From assembly GCA_018667205.1 (NCBI GenBank), contig JABIVN010000273.1, forward strand, positions 1 to 17,515: a stretch of DNA of 17,515 nt, written 5' to 3'. A program made the position numbers and the translations under genes. Source of the stretch: Gammaproteobacteria bacterium (GTDB lineage Bacteria; Pseudomonadota; Gammaproteobacteria; Pseudomonadales; Azotimanducaceae). The notes below the pieces were generated by a model that saw only the letters and a list, made by a program, of their open reading frames with translations, was not told the origin of the DNA and searched no databases. Numbering within the stretch: the stretch's first letter is position 1; each line of letters opens with the position of its first letter. This document shows, in pieces, positions 1 through 6,389 of the stretch.

Positions 1-1
1 A

Positions 2-604
2 ATAGGCCTGCGCTTTTCAGGAAGTAGATTAGGCAAGTACAACTTTTTTTATGACGTTGTTATTGGCTCCGGGCAGTCGGCAGGCGATCACGCGTTTAGC
101 CATGGGTTAAAATCAACAACATTGGCGATTGGAATCAGACCTACAGAGAATCTTGAGATTCGTTCGTCCCTATACCAGGACGAGATCATTAATCACCAAA
201 ATGACCCGAAACACCGCTTCGGGGATCAGACTAACGGTAGTGAAGATCTTGACTGGCAACTTTGGTCGGGCTCAGTGTATTTTGAAAACGATAAAATACA
301 GTTGCTGACTGAATTATCGGCCAGCAAAAACAAAGGTGGAAACCTAAACTATACATCGTATATTTTTGCTGGGTGGAAGTGGTTGCCTAGGCTAATGCCT
401 TTTGTTTTTGTCGATTTTGAAAGGGTCGACCCGAAGGAAACCCATTTCTCTCCGGGTATCCAGCGACGCTACGGCGCAGGGATCAAAACCGCTGTTAGTA
501 ACCGCACCGATTTAAAAGTAGATTTATCAACCCATGATCTCTCAGGCGATGAATCGAAACCGAGTTATACAGCCCTAAGATTCCAGTTTTCGGTGGGGTT
601 TTAA
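2..604 (+). CDS. C-terminal part of an outer-membrane beta-barrel-like protein (5' end outside window)
   Basis: The frame is open from base 2 with no convincing start, so the gene begins before the window and about 200 C-terminal residues are visible. The visible part alternates short polar and aromatic/hydrophobic strands, has many Tyr/Trp/Phe residues and Asn/Asp/Gly-rich turns, and ends in FQFSVGF. A terminal aromatic residue after alternating residues is the usual signal for outer-membrane barrel assembly. There is no membrane helix. It sits 4 bp upstream of a PstS-like gene that is itself coupled to a hybrid kinase, so the three are probably one operon, and this protein may be the outer-membrane part of a sensing or uptake unit. 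The barrel assignment rests on composition and the C-terminus, not on a recognised family. A TTG at 122 could serve as a start, but the continuous upstream frame makes that unlikely. Confidence 0.7.
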   Translation: MGLRFSGSRLGKYNFFYDVVIGSGQSAGDHAFSHGLKSTTLAIGIRPTENLEIRSSLYQDEIINHQNDPKHRFGDQTNGSEDLDWQLWSGSVYFENDKIQLLTELSASKNKGGNLNYTSYIFAGWKWLPRLMPFVFVDFERVDPKETHFSPGIQRRYGAGIKTAVSNRTDLKVDLSTHDLSGDESKPSYTALRFQFSVGF

Positions 605-608
605 AGCA

Positions 609-1046
609 GTGCTTAAGTATGGTATCTGGCTGATGGTTTGGCTATCGGGAGCGGCCCTGGCAAGTAACAAGGAGGGCGAACAGGTGACTAACTTAATTTT
701 TATCGCCAATCACAATAGTGCCATCGAACCAGACTTATTGGATGTTCAAGCAATAATAAGGGGAGATCAGAGTAATTGGTCGAACGGCAACCCTATCGTA
801 TTGGTGTTACCAGGCAGAAAAGCCGAGACCTATGAACACTTGAGCCTCCAGATGTTTGGTGAATCTGGAATGATGATGCAAAGACGCTGGCTAAAATTAG
901 TCTTCAGCGGCCGGGGAAACCCGCCTAGATATGCTGATTCTGAACAAGAAATCATCGACCTGATTCTGAGTACGCCCGACTCAGCAGCAGTCATCAGGGC
1001 TCAGCATGCCAGTAAACTCGCCACATTGGTTGTCAGGGAAATATGA
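609..1046 (+). CDS. Short PstS-like periplasmic substrate-binding protein
   Basis: The protein has 145 residues and starts at a GTG. Residues 1-18 form a signal peptide (hydrophobic core ending ALA, then SN), so it should be periplasmic. The body resembles one part of the phosphate-binding PBP fold: a FIANHNSAI segment, an IIRGDQSNWSNGNPIVLV segment (compare 'ifrGk...WsnG.pi'), then an MMMQRRWLKLVFSGRGNPP segment and a final 'pdsAAVIR' stretch like the 'pgaIGY' end of PstS-type proteins. It is about half the length of a transport PstS (about 300 residues), and no ABC permease or ATPase is adjacent. The start lies 4 bp after the upstream stop, and its TGA overlaps the kinase ATG (ATGA). I infer an accessory ligand sensor for the kinase rather than a transporter component. 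The ligand cannot be read from the sequence. Confidence 0.72.
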   Translation: MLKYGIWLMVWLSGAALASNKEGEQVTNLIFIANHNSAIEPDLLDVQAIIRGDQSNWSNGNPIVLVLPGRKAETYEHLSLQMFGESGMMMQRRWLKLVFSGRGNPPRYADSEQEIIDLILSTPDSAAVIRAQHASKLATLVVREI

Positions 1047-3694
1047 ATAGACACTCCATAGTCACACGGATTTTTTTCCCTTTCGCGCTTACCACTCTAA
1101 TGTTCGCGATCGTCCTGCTCGGCGTAGTGCCAGACAGACAGGCAAAAATACTAGCCGCGAACACAGAAAACGAGCTCTTTAGCATTGCTAAAACCATTGC
1201 TCTAAGTGTGAATATCGCACTGAAAGAAGAAAATCTGGAAGCACTAGCCGAATTCAACTCCTTTCTTAAAAACGATGCCCATATTTCGGTTGCTGGCATT
1301 TTCGTCGATCAGGGAGGTTCCGTTGAGTTATTAGCGGCTTTCCCAAGCGAGGTTGAATCAGCATTAATTGCTGGAGTAGACCCGATAAAGTTTCTGGTGG
1401 CGCGAGCTCCTTTTAAAACCAAAGATCTCAGCGGCTACATTGAAGTTGGTTTTAGCCGAGAGCAATTTGCCAGTCGGTTGCAGGCGATTAATTTAACGTT
1501 ATACATCGCTTTCATCGCTATTCTTATCCTACAAATCACTGTCTATCGTATTGTGCAGCTAGGTGTCATTAAACCTATTTTGGCCTCTATTAAATCGGCA
1601 GATGCGCTAGGTGCTGGACATCTGGAAACCATCATATCCAGACCGTCAGGCAAAGGTGAAATCGCTCAGTTACTCGGAGCATTGATTCAGTTACAGAATA
1701 ACCTAAGAGATCGAAAAGCCGCAAACGAAGAATTAACCCGCTCGCTAGAGCATAAGGTTTTAGAAAGAACCGAAGAACTTTCGAGAGCACTCCAAGCCCT
1801 TGAGTCTGCACAGAAAACAACGAATGCCGTCATCGACAGCTCGTTTGACGCCATTGTGCTACTGGATAAACAGGGACATATTCAGGAATGGAATTCGCGG
1901 GCGATCGAGATGTTTGGCTTAAGTCGCAACGAAGCTATTAACGCGTCTATGGCTAGGCTTCTGTTGACTGAGCAACATGCCAAGCGCTTTTATCTAAAGG
2001 GAGTGTTCGAAGCAGCGTCTCTCAGCGATGAACTGATTGAATTAACCGGACACTCTAAAACTAAAGGCAAGATTGATTTGCAGGCGTTTATCACAGCCTT
2101 GAAGATAGATCATACAGAGCAGTGGGCGGTTTTTTTGCGTGATATCACCATCAATAAGAGTATTGCCGATGCCATCGATAATCAACGAATCGTCGGATCA
2201 TCGGTATTAGATGGCCTGCCTATAAGTGTCTCTTTGGAAAGCCGAATCCAAGACCATGTCCTTCAGAATAAAGCCTATCGAACTCTGGAAGGTCAGGGTT
2301 TTTCCGAGGTTGACGCGAATAGAGATACTGAACGGAGAGAATCTGCCTGGAAAGAGGGGACTTCGGGCCCTTGGGATTTAGTTCTTTCAAATGACGAAGA
2401 AACGCGTACTTTTATAGGTGCGATGCGAATCATCGAGCCAGATATCCCCGCTCAGGAAAGGTACCTGCTCAGGTACTTGGTTGATGTCACCGAGTTGAAA
2501 GAACAAGAAAATGAGTTGCGCGAATCGTTAGCGTCCAAAGATAGTTTCGTGTCGGCGATTACCCATGAACTGCGCACTCCGCTGCACAGTATAGTCGCTT
2601 GCCTTGATCTCATTAGCGCCATGCAGGGACCCAATGACATTGATGCACGCCAATATGTATCAGTTGCAAAGTCCTCATCTGAAGCTCTACTGTCGTTAAT
2701 TAACGAACTACTTGATTTTCAAAAAACGGTCGAGCGAAATCTACATTTGGCGAGCGACCCCTTTCCGTTCTTTCCACTTTTTCAGCAAAGCAGCGATATG
2801 TGTCATATTTTGTTCGAAGGGACCGAGATCGCTTTCAAGGCTGAATTTAAAGGTAATGAGCAGTTAATGTTGGTGGGTGACGCTCGCCGTATAACGCAGG
2901 TTGTCACCAATATTGTGGGCAATGCCAGGAAATTCACCAAACAAGGTGAGGTCTCAATGACAGTGGACTGCCAGCCTCATTCGTCAGGCGATTTCGTCTT
3001 GCTGTTCAAGATAACGGATAGTGGCATTGGTATGGATGAAAATACACTGGCTCGCTTGGGCGAATCGTTTTTTCAGGGCACCACGGGCTTCAGCCGAGAA
3101 TTCGGCGGCACGGGGCTGGGCCTCAGCATTGTCAAACAAATTCTGTTCGCCATGAATTCAGAGTTGGTCGTGGAAAGCACATTGGGAGTCGGTAGCAGCC
3201 TTAGCTTTGAACTGAGATTACCAGAAGCCTGTTCTGCAGAATTCGAAAAGACAGAGGCAATAGACCCAATCATCCTTTTACCGCCTTCGCTATCACCCCC
3301 CCAGTTGGTTGATCGTCGTAGGCCATTGATGAAAGTACTCTATGTAGAAGACGCCGATACGAATCGATTGGTCATGAAGGCCATGATGGCTAAGTTCGCA
3401 GTGGAACTAACAATGGCGGAATCTGCCATGGAAGGTCTGAAGCTGGCTCGAGAAAACAGATTCGATTTGATTATTACCGACATTCAAATGCCCTTTCACA
3501 CCGGCATTGAGCTTCGTCAATGGCTGGCTGATGATGATGACATCCATGCACCCAACATCATCGCATTTACAGCGAATGCGGAAACGACCAAAATAAAAGA
3601 GTACATTAATATTGGATTTAACGATGTTATTACCAAACCGCTGACATTGGCTAAATTTAGCAGTTTTTTAAAACCTTATTTGGACGCTTTGTAA
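1043..3694 (+). CDS. Membrane hybrid sensor histidine kinase with C-terminal receiver domain
   Basis: This is an 883-residue inner-membrane hybrid kinase. Order of parts: membrane helix at about 9-30; periplasmic sensor region about 31-148; second helix about 150-172; HAMP-like linker about 173-225; coiled coil about 226-257; PAS domain about 260-370; a second PAS-like stretch about 380-485; HisKA with phospho-acceptor H508 in SAITHELRTPLHSI; and HATPase_c with N-box N623/N627, G1 box DSGIGMD (659-665) and G2 box GGTGLGLS (688-695). The C-terminal receiver (about 764-880) has acidic pair E769/D770, phospho-acceptor D813 in ITDIQMP, T843 and K865, so it looks functional. No HPt domain or DNA-binding output is present, so the phosphate must pass to a partner elsewhere. 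The start overlaps the PstS-like gene by 4 bp, which suggests translational coupling and a shared sensing role. The signal sensed is unknown. Confidence 0.93.
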   Translation: MNRHSIVTRIFFPFALTTLMFAIVLLGVVPDRQAKILAANTENELFSIAKTIALSVNIALKEENLEALAEFNSFLKNDAHISVAGIFVDQGGSVELLAAFPSEVESALIAGVDPIKFLVARAPFKTKDLSGYIEVGFSREQFASRLQAINLTLYIAFIAILILQITVYRIVQLGVIKPILASIKSADALGAGHLETIISRPSGKGEIAQLLGALIQLQNNLRDRKAANEELTRSLEHKVLERTEELSRALQALESAQKTTNAVIDSSFDAIVLLDKQGHIQEWNSRAIEMFGLSRNEAINASMARLLLTEQHAKRFYLKGVFEAASLSDELIELTGHSKTKGKIDLQAFITALKIDHTEQWAVFLRDITINKSIADAIDNQRIVGSSVLDGLPISVSLESRIQDHVLQNKAYRTLEGQGFSEVDANRDTERRESAWKEGTSGPWDLVLSNDEETRTFIGAMRIIEPDIPAQERYLLRYLVDVTELKEQENELRESLASKDSFVSAITHELRTPLHSIVACLDLISAMQGPNDIDARQYVSVAKSSSEALLSLINELLDFQKTVERNLHLASDPFPFFPLFQQSSDMCHILFEGTEIAFKAEFKGNEQLMLVGDARRITQVVTNIVGNARKFTKQGEVSMTVDCQPHSSGDFVLLFKITDSGIGMDENTLARLGESFFQGTTGFSREFGGTGLGLSIVKQILFAMNSELVVESTLGVGSSLSFELRLPEACSAEFEKTEAIDPIILLPPSLSPPQLVDRRRPLMKVLYVEDADTNRLVMKAMMAKFAVELTMAESAMEGLKLARENRFDLIITDIQMPFHTGIELRQWLADDDDIHAPNIIAFTANAETTKIKEYINIGFNDVITKPLTLAKFSSFLKPYLDAL

Positions 3695-3926
3695 TCCCTT
3701 ACTTGCGCAAAGTCGTGACAGCGATAGCGCAGTTGATCGCCCTGTTTCTGCTCTCGGATGGTTTCACGAAGCTTCTTTTGAAAGGGCTTAAAACATGAAA
3801 AAACGTGAGATTCGCTCGTGAGGTAGGCACCATAGCCGCGAACGCCGCAGCAGAGGTTTACAGGTATTCACCTCCTACCCGTGTGCTAATGTTTTCGTCA
3901 AAAATAACCTAAGGAAGAAAACAAAC
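3695..3926. other. Intergenic stretch with stop-poor minus-strand frames
   Basis: No gene is called with confidence. On the minus strand two frames are open at once: one ends at a stop at 3699-3701 and has an ATG at 3831-3833 (44 codons), and another is open from about 3868 down past 3692 but has no start codon. Neither has a clear ribosome-binding site at its start. GGTAGG near 3822 and CCTACC near 3874 could pair over a distance. I see no obvious T-tailed terminator after the kinase stop. On the plus strand an AAGGAAG at 3911-3917 serves the GTG at 3927. Confidence 0.4.
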
Positions 3927-4052
3927 GTGAACATAGTACTATGTTGTGTCACCCTTCTAACCTGCCTTTTATTCCTCGCGATCGCGATACGCCAGATGGG
4001 AGATCCAAGCGGCTCCGCGGCTGGGCTGGGTATGAACCTTTTGACCGAATAG
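3927..4052 (+). pseudogene. N-terminal fragment of an interrupted small membrane protein (DUF4345-like)
   Basis: A GTG at 3927 lies 9 bases after a good Shine-Dalgarno (AAGGAAG). It opens a 41-codon frame: a hydrophobic helix (residues about 3-20), then RQMGDPSGSAAGLGMNLLTE and a TAG at 4050-4052. The next frame (4066-4338) continues with GLSAQMGDVGGFFMG and more hydrophobic helices. Joined, the two read like one four-helix protein of about 130 residues with the layout I associate with DUF4345-type proteins, where a '...aaGLG.dlLt..Gls..rGD.GG.F.g' segment links helices 1 and 2. The break coincides with a 17-bp direct duplication. Removing one copy alone does not restore the frame, so a second indel is needed. 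This may be true decay, termination-reinitiation, or a sequencing or assembly error. The family name is tentative. Confidence 0.5.
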
Positions 4053-4067
4053 ACCTTTTGACCGAAT
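4036..4067. repeat. 17-bp-period direct duplication
   Basis: The 15-base word ACCTTTTGACCGAAT occurs at 4036-4050 and again at 4053-4067, giving a period of 17 bp. The first copy carries the TAG that ends the frame starting at 3927, and the second overlaps the ATG at 4066. A 17-bp step is not a multiple of three, so the duplication shifts the reading frame. Confidence 0.9.
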
Positions 4068-4338
4068 GGGCCTCAGCGCCCAGATGGGCGACGTTGGTGG
4101 ATTCTTTATGGGCTGCGCGTTAATGGTTGTCTTCGGCGTCGTGACCCTCAACGAAATTTGGTTACAAGTTGCCGGCCTCTTGACAGCTATGGTCGCCATT
4201 TATCTAATTATAGCCGCCGCTTACGGCGCAGACCTTGTTGTGGAGACTATTCTCGTTGAAATACTAATTACGGCCATAATGTTGTTCGCATCAAGCCGCC
4301 TTCAATCCGCGGAATTTCTAGAGCAGCCGCGGGTTTGA
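4066..4338 (+). CDS. Small integral membrane protein, probably the C-terminal part of the interrupted gene
   Basis: A 90-residue frame starts at an ATG inside the second copy of the 17-bp duplication. It has about three hydrophobic helices: about 11-29 (GGFFMGCALMVVFGVVT), about 33-53 and about 58-76, with a short charged C-terminal tail. The MGDVGGFFMG segment matches the glycine-rich start of the second helix that I expect in DUF4345-like proteins, which usually have four helices and 120-140 residues. The missing first helix is encoded just upstream in another frame (3927-4052). There is no Shine-Dalgarno close to this ATG, which supports its being the tail of a broken gene. If it is made independently it would be a three-helix inner-membrane protein of unknown function. 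Confidence 0.55.
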   Translation: MGLSAQMGDVGGFFMGCALMVVFGVVTLNEIWLQVAGLLTAMVAIYLIIAAAYGADLVVETILVEILITAIMLFASSRLQSAEFLEQPRV

Positions 4339-4373
4339 ATCAATCGGGAGGACATCTTCAGGAATAGCAGTCC

Positions 4374-4532
4374 ATGTTCAGTGAGTTAATTAAGTGCAGT
4401 GAGTTAATTAAGTGCAGTGAGTTAACTAAGTGCAGTGAGTTAACTAAGTGCAGGGCGTTAATTAAGTTCAGGGCGTTAATTAAGTTCAATGAGTTCGATA
4501 AACGGCCATTGGAACGTGATGTGTGGGTTTGA
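4374..4532 (+). CDS. Possible 52-residue peptide built of hexapeptide repeats
   Basis: An ATG at 4374 opens a 52-codon frame running through the 18-bp repeat array, reading SELIKC, SELIKC, SELTKC, SELTKC, RALIKF, RALIKF and then a short charged tail. A weak AGGA lies 10 bases upstream. Against coding: the base changes between units are almost all non-synonymous (I/T, SE/RA, C/F), and any 18-bp array that lacks a stop in one unit is open throughout. I list it because it is a complete ORF with a start and stop, but it may be a by-product of the DNA repeat. Confidence 0.2.
   Translation: MFSELIKCSELIKCSELTKCSELTKCRALIKFRALIKFNEFDKRPLERDVWV
4376..4501. repeat. Seven-unit 18-bp tandem repeat
   Basis: Seven 18-bp units start at 4376, 4394, 4412, 4430, 4448, 4466 and 4484. 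The core unit is GTGCAGTGAGTTAATTAA. Variants are GTTAACTAA in units 3-4, AGGGCG for AGTGAG in units 5-6, GTTCA for GTGCA in units 1, 6 and 7, and a degenerate last unit. The first six units keep an AT palindrome (TTAATTAA or GTTAAC). The array lies between the interrupted membrane-protein gene and lemA, so it falls in the probable lemA leader or promoter region. Neighbouring units share the same variants, which indicates stepwise expansion by slippage or unequal exchange. Confidence 0.95.
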
Positions 4533-4628
4533 TGGATTCTTGTGCTTGCTGTTCGGTTTGCAGGGATGACCTAACTGAGTGGCAGCGGACAGTTTGATAC
4601 CGGGTTTGGCAAGCGAAGGAAAATTTTT

Positions 4629-5201
4629 ATGGGAATCACAGAATTTATTACCGGTGCTGTACTTATCATCGTTTTTTGTTACGCCATCACTATCTACAAC
4701 GGTCTCATCAGACTAAAGAACAATGTTGACAAAGCGTTCGCCAACATCGAGGTTCTCCTAAAACAGCGACATACTGAGCTACCGCAACTCGTTGAAGTCT
4801 GCAAAGGCTATATGACACACGAAAAAGAACTATTACTCGCTATTACAAAAGCCAGGTCACTTGTTCAGGATGCCAGAGAAGAGCATAACATTCTTCGCCT
4901 TGGACAGGCTGAGACTGAAATGCGCGAGTCTCTTCACCAGTTGTTTGTTAGCGTAGAGGCTTATCCTGAGCTGAAGGCAAACGAAAATTTCCTTGCTCTG
5001 CAGGCGCGGATTTCAGTTCTTGAGGATTTAATTGCAGACAGGCGTGAAACATTTAATGAATCAGTTCGCCTTAACAACACCCGTATACAACAGTTTCCCG
5101 ATCTAGTGATTGCGCGGTCATTCAACTTCATAGCGCTCGAATACTTAAGGTTTCGCGCGGTAGGGTTACTCCCTGTCGCGATAGGCTCTATTCATGATTG
5201 A
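4629..5201 (+). CDS. lemA: LemA family protein
   Basis: This 190-residue protein matches the LemA family. Residues 4-24 are an N-terminal membrane helix. It continues with YNGLIRLKNNVDKAFANIEV and LLKQRHTELPQLVEVCKGY (the 'v.lkrR.dLip.LV..vkgy' signature), a long helical region, AYPELKANENFLALQARI, then an 'IADRRETFNESVRLNNTRI' stretch and QQFPDLVIA. The expected fold is one anchor helix followed by an extended helical bundle outside the membrane. AAGGA at 4616-4620, 8 bases before the ATG, fixes the start. The 3' end overlaps the next gene by 8 bp, so the two are co-translated. LemA genes are often found beside GIDE-domain or peptidase genes; the molecular role is poorly defined. The last dozen residues are less typical and may be forced by the overlap. 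Confidence 0.93.
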   Translation: MGITEFITGAVLIIVFCYAITIYNGLIRLKNNVDKAFANIEVLLKQRHTELPQLVEVCKGYMTHEKELLLAITKARSLVQDAREEHNILRLGQAETEMRESLHQLFVSVEAYPELKANENFLALQARISVLEDLIADRRETFNESVRLNNTRIQQFPDLVIARSFNFIALEYLRFRAVGLLPVAIGSIHD

Positions 5202-6087
5202 TGCTGTGCTGACTTTTACTATTAACTTGGATCCAGACAAATTCATGGCGTTGTTAGTTGTTAGCTTCCTTCTATGCCTAATCTCACTACCAGCGGGGTT
5301 TTACTTTATCCGACATGGTCGAATCATGCAGGATACGCCAACCTCGAAAATCCGCAGTGCCAGCCAAGGGTTTGTAGAGTTCAAAGGCCGAGCAAGGTCA
5401 ATTGATGATAAGCCGCTAAGGGCACCGGGAACCAAAACGGATTGTGTTTGGTACGACTACAAGGCCGAGCAACAACAATATAAAGGTTGGTTCAGCCCAG
5501 GAAATCATAGGGGAAAATGGATAACCGTCGCAGAGCATCGCAGCCCCTTTAGCTTTTACATCGATGATGGCACTGGTGTTTGCGCGATAGACCCTGATGC
5601 GGCGACTGTAAAAGCTAAATTCACCAACAAGTGGAAACAGGGCAATTACCGCTATATAGAGTCCAGAATTGAAGAGGGAGAGATGATTTATTGCCTTGGT
5701 CAGTTTGAAACTCATCAAGGTCCGTCACGGCAGAAAGTCATAAAAGAAACCGCCAGGGCGTCCCTCAACCAGCTTAAAAAAAACCGTAAAGCGTTACTTC
5801 AAAGGTTTGATGCAAACAGTGACGGCGAAATCGACCTGGACGAATGGAACACCGCAAGAAGCGCTACACGGGTACAGGCAGAAAAAGAAGTTGACGATGA
5901 CTACGTACCAACACAGCATCATGTCTTGGTTGAACCATTTAGTAAGAAAAACCCGTACATCGTCTCCTGTTTCGGTGAAGACGAGTTGACGTCCAGATAT
6001 CGGCTTTATTCTGTAGGTTCCTTTGCAACTTTTTTAACGACAGGCGTTTACTCATTCATCATGGTTGTGATCCGCTGGGGGATCTAA
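5194..6087 (+). CDS. GIDE-domain (bacterial E3-ligase-like) membrane protein with an EF-hand loop
   Basis: The protein has 297 residues. Helix 1 is at about 17-39. A GIDE domain (about 40-175) follows: RHGRIMQDTPTSKIRSASQG, GFVEFKGRAR, a CVWYDY segment, WITVAEHRSPFSFYIDDGTG, and RIEEGEMIYCLGQFE. A linker of Lys/Arg-rich helix leads to a canonical EF-hand loop at 206-217 (DANSDGEIDLDE, with D206, N208, D210, E212, D214 and E217 as ligand positions), and a C-terminal helix lies at about 272-294. GIDE is named from a mitochondrial E3 ligase, but bacterial members such as this one lack the RING domain, so ligase activity is not implied. It overlaps lemA by 8 bp; LemA plus GIDE is a recurring pair and suggests a joint envelope function. 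The EF-hand suggests calcium binding (inference); such an insertion is not something I associate with the family. Confidence 0.85.
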   Translation: MIDAVLTFTINLDPDKFMALLVVSFLLCLISLPAGFYFIRHGRIMQDTPTSKIRSASQGFVEFKGRARSIDDKPLRAPGTKTDCVWYDYKAEQQQYKGWFSPGNHRGKWITVAEHRSPFSFYIDDGTGVCAIDPDAATVKAKFTNKWKQGNYRYIESRIEEGEMIYCLGQFETHQGPSRQKVIKETARASLNQLKKNRKALLQRFDANSDGEIDLDEWNTARSATRVQAEKEVDDDYVPTQHHVLVEPFSKKNPYIVSCFGEDELTSRYRLYSVGSFATFLTTGVYSFIMVVIRWGI

Positions 6088-6389
6088 TTTAGCCAGACGC
6101 TGGTAGCGCTAGTTACTTTTCACTAACCTTTTCATTCACTAATCAAGAACTCAGCTATATTTTTTGTTGCTTCAGCGAACAGCACTTGAGACTGAAGTGG
6201 CTGTTCCTGTCGACCAAGCTTTCCAAAAGCTCCCCAACGATGGCATTTTCTTCATTTTTTCTGCGAATTTATCTGGATTTTTCCTGTACAAAAAATTGAC
6301 TTTCTCGGTCAGGTGGTTTTTGAAGCATCCCTGATGGTACAGTTTTCATTCAGCATGCTTCCTAAAAACCAATCTGGAGTTAAAATAAA
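6088..6389. other. Intergenic region upstream of proteorhodopsin with a hairpin and minus-strand open frames
   Basis: An imperfect hairpin lies at 6177-6206 (GAACAG-CACTT pairing with AAGTG-G-CTGTTC, one bulge, 7-base loop) with no T-tract. A TTGACT at 6296-6301 is a possible -35 box, but I see no good -10 at the right distance. GGAG at 6376-6379 is the ribosome-binding site for the next gene. On the minus strand, protein-like frames run over 6172-6345 (ending SVSSAVR) and down to a stop at 6132-6134 (ending IAEFLISE) in a shifted frame. They may be remains of one decayed gene. No plus-strand gene is seen. Confidence 0.4.

Noticed and set aside
3941..4123. 60-codon plus-strand ORF across the interrupted membrane-protein gene
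   Set aside because: It lies in the third frame, has no hydrophobic helices and no ribosome-binding site; the other two frames explain the region better.
4376..4501. CRISPR array
   Set aside because: Units are contiguous 18-bp copies with no unique spacers and no cas genes nearby.
6296..6324. Sigma-70 promoter for proteorhodopsin starting from TTGACT
   Set aside because: The -35-like box is good, but the sequence 17 bases downstream (TTTGAA) matches a -10 box in only about half its positions.
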